Part shown: piece after piece, positions 34,995 through 45,586 of the stretch
How the letters are laid out: every line of letters begins with the position of its first letter
Position numbering within the stretch: the stretch's first letter is position 1
Assembly (NCBI GenBank): GCA_039090855.1
Contig: CM076999.1
Coordinates: 110,917,072-110,981,071, forward strand
DNA: 64,000 nt
Reading direction: 5' to 3'
From: Macrothele yani
Taxonomy: Eukaryota; Arthropoda; Arachnida; Araneae; Macrothelidae
Notes under the pieces: generated by a model
What the model was told of the DNA's origin: nothing
Seen by the model: only the letters and a program-made list of their open reading frames with translations
The model's database searches: none
Program-made: the position numbers and the translations under genes

Positions 34995-36350
34995 TGTTAT
35001 ATACATATACGCTGTGTAGTATTTGTGGTGTAGCAGCATGCCTCCTGGGATCCTGGTGATGGTGACCCCCTCCCTCCTAATCCTGAGATTCTCCTTTCCT
35101 AAGATCCTCTACATCAGTCTCTAAATCTGTCCCTGAGGTATGAAAATTTAATTAAATTTGATTTCCGTGCCAAGAAATCCACCCTGCTGGTCACTGAATG
35201 AGCATTTGGAGGGAGGGAGGGAGTGATAAATAACAGAAACAAGGAGCAACGAAAATGAAAATTCTCATGTTGTTCATTTTGTGACAGGAGTTCTTTCACT
35301 CAACAATAGGACCCCTGCAAACGCAAACCCATTTATGTCTGTAACTCGTGTTCTGTACATTGTAGTGATGCTTGGAAAAGGGCAGACGCTGTTGTGCAGT
35401 TCGCTTGTCTTTCATAGAGTTTCATCAGGAAGAGAAGCCTGCAAATTGCTGTTCCCATACATTGAACACTGATATGGCTTGGAGGTGTTTTTCACTTGAT
35501 TGAAAAGTCAATGCACTTGTCAACATCATCACGGCAACGAATTTTGTAAGCCGACGCAAGAGTTCCACAAGAAACAACCTGGTGTTCTTTTATTATGTTT
35601 GCTCCTCAAAGGTTGTTCCTTCCTTGGAAGTGAATGACATGTCCTTATCAGCGAAACTCCGCGGTGCCTGCCATGTTAAGTTTTCAATGTGGGCGGAGTT
35701 TAATTATATCCTACGCCACTTGCACATGCTCCGTCGCGAATGATGCTTCTTCTCGGTCGCTGGTCACGCCCTACGAATCCACCTACGGTCACGCAGTCAA
35801 CGAAGGATGGGGTGAAAAGGATTTTACAAGCATCTCCTCATTTTCAAATTACATCCGTTGTGAGGTTAGCAAGAAGGGAAATTTCACGATATTCCGGACG
35901 CAACGCATTTTTTTTTTTTTTTTTATATATATATTCAGTTTGGCTTAATTAACCAGCAAAAATTTAGAACTTCAATGCACTTCGGAAAACCAATTTGTAT
36001 CTCAATATTGATTTGGATTACTAAAGCTACATTGATTGATCGATGGATAAGTTCCTGCTCTAAAGAACCTAGCGAAAGGGAGGAAAAAAGTAAGTATACT
36101 TTGACCAGTGACGTAATTTTAAATGAAAGAGTGTCTTAGCGGTAAAGGGATTCGGTGAAAATTAGCCGCAGAGATTCTCAAGATTTTCAAAAGCAATTTG
36201 AAATTTATTTTGTTTTCAAAATTCAGCAATTTTTATAAGTTATTCTTAGTCATATTATTCAGCGATAATATTAAGTTATTCTTACTAAATATTTTCATCA
36301 TTTTTATGTACTTATTTTAGTAATTTTAAGTAAGAGAAAGTTTGTTAAAC
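34995..36350. other. unrecognised stretch
   Basis: No coding region recognised. A T-run and short (TA)n lie at 35,910-35,933. The only sequence character is a mildly GC-richer part around 35,640-35,860. Confidence 0.5.
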
Positions 36351-36638
36351 CAGAGTTGGAAACGGGTCAAAAATTTCGGACCCAAACCGGACCTAACCTG
36401 ACCCGACCCGAACCCGTAACTGACTCCGAAAAATCTGCTTTGAACTATAAATTCGAAACTCAATTTATACATATAAACGTAATATATATATTCATCCCAA
36501 TAAGTGCTTGATATTTAATAACTGAAATCCTTTTTTAATAATAAAATTTGGTTACTTGCTAAATTTTAGTGCCACTATTTTGCGTAATCCAGAAGTAATG
36601 ACTGACTATGATCAGTGTTTCTTTCAGGCATACATCCA

Positions 36639-37291
36639 GGGGGGCGAAGCCCTCCGGGAAATGACCCCCCTCCCCCTCCCCCCGAGACATTTTAGGTTAC
36701 CGAGCCAAATTTTAATAAATTCAGGCTATGATGAAAAAGGAAGTTTGGTTTCTTTTTATGATACAAATATTTCTTCAATTTTATTTTTTTAAATATTTGT
36801 TCAAATGGTACTAGTTATAGTTTATTTTGTTAAAAAGTGTATTACGACGCATGGTATTCTTCAAAATATAGTAAGTAGACTAATCACACCTATTTGTCTG
36901 GGAATCGTGAATCAGGAACAAAAGTGCGTTGAATGCATTTTAACAGATAAAAATTTCAAGCCTGCGGAGTCTCCCCTTCCCTTCTTTAGCTGAAAACAGT
37001 TTGTTATTCCTGAAATGTTTGAAACAGTAATTACTATATCAGGTATGTATATATAATTATTATTGGGGCGGGGGGGGGGCGAAAAAAGGAAGTTTTTGAA
37101 ATCCACCATTTGGAACAAAATTAAAGTTAATGAAAAACTGAAGAAAAATTAAAGCATTTTTTTTTCTAATGTAAGTTGATACATTTTTATTAAATTAAGG
37201 CATTTTTTTCTAATGTAAGTCGCATTTTAACCAAAAACAAAAAAATAAAGCATTTTCCGGGAGGGGATGCCCCCTCTAAATTCGCCCCTGT
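36639..37291. mobile_element. MITE-like insertion
   Basis: The left end CAGGGGGGCGAAGCCCTCC and the right end, read on the opposite strand, CAGGGGCGAATTTAGAGGGG are similar inverted ends. They enclose about 650 bp of AT-rich non-coding DNA. A related end piece occurs near 38,705-38,760 on the other side of the LINE. Confidence 0.5.
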
Positions 37292-37339
37292 GCTAGATAT
37301 ATAGTAATTACTTCTATATATATAAATATAGTAGTTAAA

Positions 37340-38688
37340 ATTATATATATATCATCATCATCATCATCATTGTCAACCATTATCAATCCACTGCTGGACG
37401 AAGGTCTCCCCAAGTTTCCTCCACAACGGTCTGTCTTGTGCCAGTCTCCTCCATGTCACCCCTGCATACTTTCGAATTTCATCCACCCATCTCCCATGTG
37501 GTCTTCTTCTGGGTCTTTTCCTGTCCCTTGGAATCCAATCTAAAATTTCGGCTGTCCATCGATGATCTGTCCTTCTGGCAGTATGTCCAGCCCATTGCCA
37601 TTTCAGGGATTTAACTCTGATCATGATGTCTTCCACTCTTGTCATTTTTCGGATCCACGAGTTCCTCTTCTTATCTCTCCTGGTTACACCAAGCATGCAC
37701 CTCTCCATGCTACTTTGAGTTGTCTGCAGCCTTTGTATGTCTCTTTTAGTTAAGGTCCACGTCTCTGCACCATACGTAAGCACTGGAAGGATGCATTGAT
37801 CAAACACTTTTCTTTTAAGACATAATGGCATATTGCTCTTGAAAATTATGCTGTTTCTTCCAAAAGCTCTCCAGGCAAGTTTTGTACGCCGATTAATTTC
37901 TTCATCAATGTGACCCTCATCTTCATTTCTTGTAAAAGCATTGAACATCACTTTTGTCTTGTGAAAGTTCATTTTTAATCCCACTTCTTTACTCTTGTCA
38001 GCAAGTTCCTGTATCATACTCTGTAGCTCTGATGGGGTAGTTGTAAAAATGACTATGTCACCACCAAAACGAAGGTGGGTTAGATAATCTCCATTAATCT
38101 TTATCCCTTTGTTTTCCCAGTTCAGTGATTGTAAGACATTTTCCAATGTGGCATTAAAGAGCTTCGGAGATATGGTGTCACCTTGTCTCACTCCCTTTCC
38201 AATTTTTATGTGTGTTGTATTTTCAAACAGCCTAATCTTTGCACTTGCATTTTCATAGATGTTATTAATAATATTAATGTATGCATCTTCAATACCGCAG
38301 GTTTTCAGAGCCATTGTAACTGCTGATGGTTTCACCGAATCAAAGGCTTTTTCATAATCGATAAAAGCCATGCACAATGGAAGTTCATATTCCCTCGCTC
38401 TTTCAATTAGTTCTCTCAGTACGTGGATATGATCTATTGTGCTGTAGCCACTCCTGAATCCAGCTTGTTCTCTCGGTTGAGCCATGTCCAGTGTCACCTT
38501 CAAGCGGTGTGAAAGAACTTTAGTGAAGATTTTATAAACCACTGATAGGAGGCTGATAGGTCTGTAGTTCCCGAGATCCTCAATGTCACCTTTCTTATGT
38601 AGCAGGATCATTGTAGCGGTGTTCCAATCCTCAGGAATCTTTCCTTCATTAAGGCATCGAGTGAAAATTTGGGCGAGTACTGTTTCGT
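37340..38688 (-). mobile_element. 5'-truncated RTE-like LINE, antisense
   Basis: Reads antisense from the (ATC)n tail at about 37,345 to the ETVLAQIF region at 38,688, next to TATATATAC. The RT frame stays open but has a 69-bp in-frame deletion removing 23 residues between RNED and EGHIDEE. The catalytic FADD has become FGGD. It belongs to the ENV.QSLNWEN subtype. The enzyme would be inactive even if expressed. Confidence 0.92.
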
Positions 38689-38859
38689 ATATATATACAT
38701 AGCAAATGGAAAACTTGCCCCCTCTAAGGTTCCATTTGCCCCTCCCGGCCAAAAATGTCCTGAAAGAAGCACTGACTATGACCGTGACCATGGAGTATAT
38801 TACAAATGGGAATCATTATTTACGATTACACAAATGTATTTTTTTTAATGTATTTAGAT

Positions 38860-39182
38860 TGTTTCTTCTTTCCACGCTTTGATAGAGGTTCGCATACTTT
38901 CATATGGTCCGTTAGATTTTTGGTTCCTTAATCTCTTGTTACACCGTCGCCATCTTTCTTTGTAATTGTACACTTTCCACATTTTGAACAACAAGCAAGA
39001 CCAAACAACACAGAATTATACACCGGTTCCTTAATGAGACGAAACAATTTCCAGCATTCACTCTTCCCCTTGTGGTTTTCAACAAGCACGTATTTGTTGG
39101 CCTCGACGCCTTTCTCAACCTCCTTAATATTAAATCCATCCATATTAACAAATAAGGAGTTAATTTCGACATGCCATGTCAT
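38860..39182 (-). pseudogene. hAT transposase BED-finger remnant
   Basis: The minus strand encodes SECWKLFRLIKEP, CCSKCGKC and, beyond a stop after TRD, a NLTDHMKVC segment. This is a C-x2-C...H-x(n)-C zinc-finger pattern with aromatic residues in front, as in hAT N-terminal DNA-binding domains. An in-frame stop separates the two zinc-ligand pairs. The catalytic domain is not seen. Confidence 0.6.
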
Positions 39183-39764
39183 GGGAACGGGGATGTTAGC
39201 ACATCAATCGAAAACCTATGAATGCTCAATGTAAAGATGCGATGTGAAAAGCAATTCTTAGTCATACAGTGAACTTTACATGGAGAGTGAATCGGCTGAG
39301 AAGCAGGCGAATGGTGTTTGCCTGTACCTTGCCCTGGACAATCTCACTGTAAAAGAACGCAAAGAAAGGATCTTTTTACGATATGGAGTCGGTGTGTTGT
39401 CTGACGTCGGTCGGTGGAAATCTTCGTTGCTTTAAGAAAGAGACAACAATATTTTTGCATGGCAAATCGTTATTCACTCCGTGGGCACCAGTATCGACTA
39501 CAGAATTCCACAACGCGCATTTTTATTTGGAATATATTTTTTCTCTTTTCAAAACTAAAACGGGAATAAAACCGGGTCAAAATCGGGTCAGGAACACCTT
39601 GGCCCGACCCGTTGGACCCGCAAGAAATTGTCGACCCGTTGACCCGTGACCCGTTTCCATCTCTGGTTGTTACATAACAGGCACACACAGTGGCTCACCC
39701 AGGAATTCCTCTTGGGGGGGGGGGGCGGAGGCTATATATCTATGTGTGTACACGTACTTAGTGT

Positions 39765-42329
39765 ACATATATTAGAGCTGAGTTCGGGCTCAATTTTCAG
39801 TGCACGAGCCCGTGGTATATAAACCCGAGCCCGAATTTTATATTGCAAGATAGAGCCCGGGAACGAACGAGCTCGAGAATGGTAACCTATTCAATCATTA
39901 ATAATAAAAAAAACAAGAAAGGTGACACCGATTTTTCGGGTGTAATAAGCACGTCTTTCGAATCCGTTCTGACGCAAATTAAATTTATCAAAGCTATTCA
40001 AAGTCAATGGAACCGGTATGGAAAACAATAGTATCTGACGGAAGAAAGAAGTTTTTCAATCGGGTTTTTCATTCCTCAGATATTGCTGTAAACGGAATCG
40101 TGAGCTTACGAACTCTTAGAAACAGAGATATCGACAAAAATAAGATGTGACTTTACGTCCCTTGGTGGGGAAAACCATGCATTATTTTAGGAAGAAAGTA
40201 TTCGCAAAAGGTTTATCCATATGAGCGGTATCGGTCCAAGAAAAAAAATTCAGTCGAGTTTTCAGGAGCCCAGATTTTGCTACTAATACATCAGAAGCAG
40301 AAATTAACACTTATGCCTCCTGGTGGCCAAACCATTCTTTACCAAACATTTGAAATTACGTGAAAAATATTTTCCGTCAGGTCTTCCATGCGATACAGGA
40401 AGAATTTTCCAAATCGGAGTTTTAGGAGCAGAAAACGCAATTTACCATTGTGCGCCCTAGCGGAAAGTCAATGATTTACTTGAAAAGTTTGAATTTATAG
40501 GAAAAACATTTCGCATCGCAAACACTTTCCAACAAAGAAGGAATTTTTCAAATCGGACTTTTAGAAGTAGAGATATTGACAAAAATAAGATATACATCTA
40601 CGCCCCCTGGCGTAGAAACCATGCATTATTTCAAGAAGAAAATGTTTCTAAAATGTTTGTCGACAGGAGTAGTATCGATCCACAAAAGGCTTTTTTTCAA
40701 TCGAGATTTTAGGAGCTCATATTTTGCTGCAAATACATTAGAAGCGGAAATTAAAACTCACGCCCCCTGGTGGACAAACCATTTTTTATAAAAATTAGAA
40801 ATTATGTGCAAACGATTTCCGATCAGGAGCTGTATCCAGTGCAGAAAGAATTTTTCAGATCGGAGATTTAGAAGCAGAGATATAGGGAGAAACGCAATTT
40901 ACCTTTACGCCCCCTAGCGGAAAGTCTATGAATTACTTGAAAATTTTGAAACTATGTGAAAAACATGTCACACGGAAAACACTATCAAACAAAGAAGGAA
41001 TTTTTCAAATCGGACTCCTAGAAGTCGAGATATTGACAAAAATAAGATATACATCTACGCCCCCTCGCGGAAAAACTGTGCAATATTTTAGGAAGAAAAT
41101 ATTCCGAAAAGGTTTATCGATGTGCGTGACATCAGTCCACGAAGGAATTTTTTCAATCGATATTTTAGAAGCTCAGATTTTATGGCAAATACGTCAGAAG
41201 CGAAAATTAACCCTTACGCCCCCTGGTGGCCAAAGTATTATTTACCAAAGATTGGAAATTATATGGAAAAGATTGTGCATCAGGAGATGTATCCGCCGCA
41301 AAAAAAAAAAAATGTTGAAATGTGAGTTTTAGAAGAAGAGTTATCGAAAAAAATGCAATTTACTTTTACGCCCCCTAGCGGAAAATCTATGCGTAATTTG
41401 AAAAAGAAACTATATCCAAAATACTCTTCGACATAAATGGAATCGAAAGATAAAAGATTTTTTTCAATCGGATGTTTAGAAGCAAATATGTGAAATGAAA
41501 CGTATTTTTGAATTCGACATCATCTGCATTTACGCCCTCTAGCGGCGAAATTGTACATCGTAAAAAAAAAACGAAATAAAGGGTCATCATTCGCATATTT
41601 CAAGCCTTTGAATGCAAAAAGAATTCGGACTAATAGTTGAAGAGATTCCGTGGGTACAGACGGACGGACAAACAGATAACATAAGCACGATCTTTTTTAA
41701 CAAAAGACGTGCTAAAAAAGAAACATCTCCTTTTCCACAGTCCCACTCTCTCCTTCCCCGGCAATTAACCAATGTATTTCTCAAATGGGGAGTGGTTGGA
41801 AGGGCCCTCTATCGATTTTTGCAGTGTAACTGTACGATTTTCTTTGACCGTTCGTTTCCACCTGAAGTGCTTAGGCCGGCCGGGCATCCAAAATGACCGA
41901 TGGTGCAGGTGCTGTATGTTGCTCAAATGATACTACTATTATCGCGCCATAATGTGCTGCGATATGTACATTGCTAAATAGAATTAGCAGGGAGCTACTG
42001 TGTAGAGATAAGGGGTAAATTATCGACGGTATGCTATCAACTATTCAATATCTATAGTTCTTGAAGAAGCTTTTTCTTCTTTGCAGAAACACACTAATGC
42101 GGGGCCTATGGCATTTTCTACTCAAGCCCGGAATATATAACAATTTCGAATGCCCGCTCCCTAACCAAAACCAGTTGCCGAAGAATTCCCTTTACCAACT
42201 ATAAAGTGTCTCATTTGCTAAATCACATAAAATCATATTTATATATAAAAAGAAATTCCCTAGCTCTCCCCCTCTCTCTAAGAGCCCGAGCCCGATTCGA
42301 GCTCAGCCCGTATCAGCTCTGACATATAT
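39765..42329. mobile_element. non-autonomous hAT-like element with exact 8-bp TSD
   Basis: The 8-mer ACATATAT lies at 39,765-39,772 and 42,322-42,329, directly outside inverted ends TAGAGCTGAGTTCGGGCTC (left) and CAGAGCTGATACGGGCTGAG (right, read on the minus strand). This fits the hAT superfamily. The 2.55-kb interior has no transposase; it carries the tandem array at 40,060-41,600. The element is not disrupted by other insertions. Confidence 0.75.
40060..41600. repeat. higher-order tandem array with CTCF-like motif in each monomer
   Basis: About ten monomers of 138-164 bp. Each carries a variant of ACGCCCCCTGGTGG or ACGCCCCCTAGCGG, at about 40,155, 40,313, 40,452, 40,600, 40,760, 40,917, 41,057, 41,216, 41,368 and 41,532. 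Three monomer types (followed by CCATGCATTATTT, CCATTCTTTACC or AAGTCTATGA-like sequence) recur in order, giving a higher-order period of about 445-475 bp. The GC-rich core is better conserved than the AT-rich remainder. Confidence 0.85.
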
Positions 42330-42554
42330 ACCGAACTAAATACAATACCACCATCGAACGATAAAAGTGTACAATATATGTACAAAGCTTAAAAAACCAC
42401 AATACATAACCTAATAACTTAAGAGTTGACTGAACTATATAAAAGAACGTGCTCAACGCAACGAAAATACAACCAAGCATAATAGAATATAAAATAATAA
42501 CGAATCCAACCGACCGTGCTGGCTGCTCAAACCTGATGCTGAAAGCTATATATA
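42330..42554. other. AT-rich spacer
   Basis: No feature recognised; fewer than 250 bp. Confidence 0.5.
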
Positions 42555-43241
42555 CTAGGGGTGTTCAAATGAAAAGGTACGAAACGTCATAAGAACGTAA
42601 TCGCTAACAGCCTATGCCGCTATGTTAGAACATAGCGACACATCTAGGGATGCGATTGGAGTCGCCGGCGTGGATCGGAGCATGCGCGGGCGCCCGCATG
42701 CGCAGGAGAGAGCAGAGGCTCTTATAAAGAGCGCCGTCCAATTGACGCGGCAGTGCGTGTGAGGACAGGATGGCGTTCACATTGCAAAATTCGACGATTG
42801 AGGGGAAGCGAGGCGTTATCCGATTTCTTACAGAGGAAGGTGTTAAACCGGCCGCTATTCATCGCGGAGGGTGTGGTTCTTCTCCATGATAACGCGCGTC
42901 TACACGTCTCCAGGGTCACTCACACACGCGGAACTGGCCAAGTTCCAGTGGAAGCAGCTTGACCATCCGCCCTACAGCCCGGACATGTCGCCCTGCGATT
43001 TTCATGTGTTTGGTCCCCTGAAAAAACATCTGAAAGGGAAGCGCTTCCACTCGGACGACGAACTCAAGGACGATGTGCAGGACTGGGTCTCGTCACGGCC
43101 ACAGGAATTCTGGAAACAAGGAATCCTTCGGCTCGTTAATCAATGGGATCGTTGTGCTACGGCCTATGGTGTATACTTTGAATAAAGTCTTCATTTATAC
43201 CCACAGTGTTGTTTCGTACCTTTTCATTTGAACACTCCTTG
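42555..43241 (+). mobile_element. mariner-like element with large internal deletion
   Basis: Inverted ends CTAGGGGTGTTCAAATGAAA and, on the other strand, CAAGGAGTGTTCAAATGAAA extend for about 31 bp with two mismatches and are flanked by TA. The coding part starts at the ATG at 42,770 (FTLQNSTIEGKRGVIRFLTEE, the HTH beginning) but after IHR jumps straight to the HDNAR motif. Most of the HTH, linker and first catalytic Asp are deleted. The C-terminus continues to a stop at 43,183-43,185 with HPPYSPDMSPCDFHVF (third Asp) and a frame change after the deletion. It could only be moved by a related transposase. Confidence 0.88.
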
Positions 43242-43249
43242 TATATACA

Positions 43250-43330
43250 TGGACGCCAACTTATATGGGCCCGTGGGGCACTAGCCCACCCAATAATTTG
43301 CCTTGTTTTATTACAATTACTGATCAAATG
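43250..43330 (+). mobile_element. hAT-like left end (possible partner of 63,160-63,197)
   Basis: TGGACGCCAACTT followed by GCCCACCCAATAATTTG resembles, in inverted orientation, the sequence at 63,160-63,197 (GAGCCCACCCAATAC...AAGTTGGTGCCGCTG). Both are next to TATATA. The plus-strand hAT coding halves at 46,478 and 62,103 lie between the two ends. Confidence 0.5.
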
Positions 43331-43371
43331 ATCATATGTATAGAGGATTTTAGGAAGCGAGTGTCTGAGCT

Positions 43372-43592
43372 AGAGAGTGCCCGATAAGAAAGTGACACGG
43401 AAGCGAAGTAGAAAGGGGGAGGAGGGTGCGTTTATTTATTACCGGGGGACCTGTACCCGGGGTCCGACGGCTTAACGTGCCCATCCGACGGACGGCAGAT
43501 ATTTAGTAGTTCGAGCGTTCGTACCTACCTGGGATCGAACCTGAGGTCTTCTCCGTGGCAGTCACGAACGTTGGCCACTAGGTCATCCGCGG
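43372..43592 (-). mobile_element. tRNA-derived SINE
   Basis: On the minus strand there is a tRNA-like head with TGACCTAGTGGCCAACG and CAGGTTCGATCCC, then a body with CGTCGGACCCCGGGTACAGG and ACTTCGCTTCCGTGTCAC. A second copy lies at 45,960-46,137. About 30 bp around ATCATATGTA...GAGGATTTTAGGAAG occur at both 43,329-43,360 and 43,968-44,000. Confidence 0.65.
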
Positions 43593-44059
43593 CTTATTAC
43601 GATTACTACTATATTACGTACGACTATACTAGAATTTTCTAGAGAAATTACTTTATGAAAATATTTAATCTTGTGTTATTGTAAACATGTATAGAATGTA
43701 TGTTTTAGGTAACAAGGCTAAACGAGTTTCTAATATCTATTTTATCCTTTTTGAGTTCAAATATAATTATTTACATTTAATTTATAACACTTAAGCGATT
43801 CATAGCAACATGAACCATTGTCAGTTCTCCTCGTTCGAAACCCAACCTTTTTATCTGGGTTCTCAAACGAAATCTAAAAAAAATATCTCTTATTTTCACG
43901 CGTGGTGCTTCTTTTTGTGCATCCTCTTGCAGCTTTGTGAGAAATACTCGCGATACTCCTTTTAGATCAGATCATATGTAGAGGATTTTAGGAAGGGAAT
44001 GTCTGTCCCCAGGTCTTAAACAACCGTTAGAAATTGATGATTATGACGGTGCCTGCAGG
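43593..44059. other. AT-rich stretch, no gene
   Basis: No coding region or repeat recognised apart from the short duplicated GAGGATTTTAGGAAG segment at its right side. Confidence 0.45.
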
Positions 44060-44159
44060 CTAAAAATTAAATGATATGGTAAACACGCTGTGTTATGCAC
44101 GATTAAAACGAAGTCTGAAGATGACATATGTACTTCGTAAAATTACATTTAATGAATTA

Positions 44160-45586
44160 CACTGACGGAAAAAAAAATCCCAACACCAAGAAGGGGTTGT
44201 GTTAGGTAAACGACAGTTGGTAGGCGGTGAGAGTACATCTGTAAGATGACGTCTATGCAAATTTCGCGATCGGCGCATACGTGTGGCGCTAGTAGCGCCC
44301 CTCGGAACATGCAAAGCAGGTTTGCTGTAAATACGCGCTGTAACGTTCGTGAGCGTTAGTTATCGTTGAGATTCGACGTAGTGTGTTGATGTTAGTCAAG
44401 AATGCCTTTAAGAAGACGAAGAAGGCATTATCAACAGCTCACGGAGTTTGAACGAGATCGTGTAATAGGGCTACGAGAAGGTGGATTTTCGTTCCGCAAT
44501 ATTGCAGAACGACTTGGCAGGAATGTAGCCACTGTGCATGATTGTTGGCAGCGGTGGTCAAGGGAAGGTACTGCCTCCAGAAGACCGGGTTCCGGCCGGC
44601 CACGTGGCACTACTGAGAGGGAAGACCGCCGTGTACGGCGTATGGCCGTGGCGCATTGTACCGCGTCTGCGGCAGCAATTCGAGCTGCAGTTGCCACCAC
44701 AGTGACACAACGAACTGTTACAAATCGGTTACTTGAAGGACAGCTCCGAGCCAGACGCCCTGTAGCGTGCATTCCACTTACTCCAAAGCACTGCCGTTTG
44801 CGACGTCAGTGGTGTCAAGCTAGAGCTCATTGGATGACGGAGTGGAGCTCTGTTGTGTTTTCTGATGAAAGCCGGTTCTGCCTGGGTGCCAGTGATGGCC
44901 GTGTGTTGGTTAGAACGAGGTCAGGTGAGCGCCTGCAACCAAACTGTCTGCGGCCGAGACACACTGGACCTACACCTGGAGTTATGGTCTGGGGAGCAAT
45001 TTCCTATGACAGCAGGAGCACTCTCGTGGTTATCCCGCGCACCCTGACGGCACAGTTGTACGTCGGTCTGGTGATTCAACCTGTTGTGCTGCCATTCATG
45101 AACAACATTCCAGGGGGTGTTTTCCAACAGGATAACGCTCGCCCGCATACCGCTGTTGTAACCCAACATGCTCTACAGAGTGTCGACATGTTGCCGTGGC
45201 CTGCTAGATCACCAGATCTTTCACCAATCGAGCACGTATGGGACATCATTGGACGACAACTCCAGCGTCACCCCCAACCAGCACTAACCGTCCCTGTATT
45301 GACCGACCAGGTGCAACAGGCATGGAACTCCATTCCACAAACTGACATCCAGTACCTGTACGACACAATGCATGAACGTTTGCGTGCTTGCATTCAACAT
45401 TCTGGCGGTTACACCGGTTATTGTACCAGCATTTCACATTTAAAATGGCTCTTCTCGCGCTTTCATTAAGCTGTGATCTTGAAACCTTAATCGATTAAAT
45501 ATGTTACCTATACAAATGTGTTGCCGTCATTTCATTCCTCTACAACTATTTTTTCGTGGTGTTGGGATTTTTTTTTTCCGTCAGTG
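44160..45586 (+). mobile_element. intact Tc1-like transposon
   Basis: Ends CACTGACGGAAAAAAAAATC and GATTTTTTTTTTCCGTCAGTG are inverted for about 29 bp, including CCCAACACCA/TGGTGTTGGG, and are flanked by TA on each side. It is 1,427 bp long with an uninterrupted transposase. Confidence 0.95.
44402..45469 (+). CDS. Tc1-like DDE transposase, 355 aa, intact
   Basis: It cuts the element out at its inverted ends and inserts it at TA. The N-terminus is basic (RRRRRH), followed by a paired-like HTH with LTEFERDRVIGLREGG (14-28) and FRNIAERLGRNVATVHDCWQRW (31-52), a GRPRGTT AT-hook-like motif (65-71) and a second HTH ending NRLLEGQLRARRP. The catalytic domain has FSDESRF (D155), MVWGAIS, QQDNARPH (D244) and SPDLSPIEHVW (E277). 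By my count 32 residues separate D244 and E277, two fewer than the usual Tc1 spacing. The stop is at 45,467-45,469. Length and motifs are those of a full Tc1-like transposase and no lesion is visible. Confidence 0.94.
   Translation: MPLRRRRRHYQQLTEFERDRVIGLREGGFSFRNIAERLGRNVATVHDCWQRWSREGTASRRPGSGRPRGTTEREDRRVRRMAVAHCTASAAAIRAAVATTVTQRTVTNRLLEGQLRARRPVACIPLTPKHCRLRRQWCQARAHWMTEWSSVVFSDESRFCLGASDGRVLVRTRSGERLQPNCLRPRHTGPTPGVMVWGAISYDSRSTLVVIPRTLTAQLYVGLVIQPVVLPFMNNIPGGVFQQDNARPHTAVVTQHALQSVDMLPWPARSPDLSPIEHVWDIIGRQLQRHPQPALTVPVLTDQVQQAWNSIPQTDIQYLYDTMHERLRACIQHSGGYTGYCTSISHLKWLFSRFH

Larger units (their letters stand above)
36351..39666 (-). mobile_element. hAT-like element relic with nested insertions
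   Basis: Ends are CAGAGTTGGAAACGGGTC (36,351) and GACCCGTTTCCATCTCTG (39,649-39,666), imperfect inverted repeats of a hAT type. Both ends continue into GACCCG-rich sequence. Inside, on the minus strand, is a BED-finger remnant. A MITE-like element and an RTE LINE are nested within. Flanks share TTGTTA but no exact 8-bp duplication is clear. Confidence 0.65.

Noticed and set aside
35630..35950. Host exon in the GC-richer stretch
   Set aside because: Only a 104-codon frame with no recognisable domain and a poly-T derived C-terminus.
36360..36420. Telomere-like or satellite CCCGA repeats
   Set aside because: Short imperfect GACCCG runs belong to the ends of the hAT-like element and recur at 39,580-39,650.
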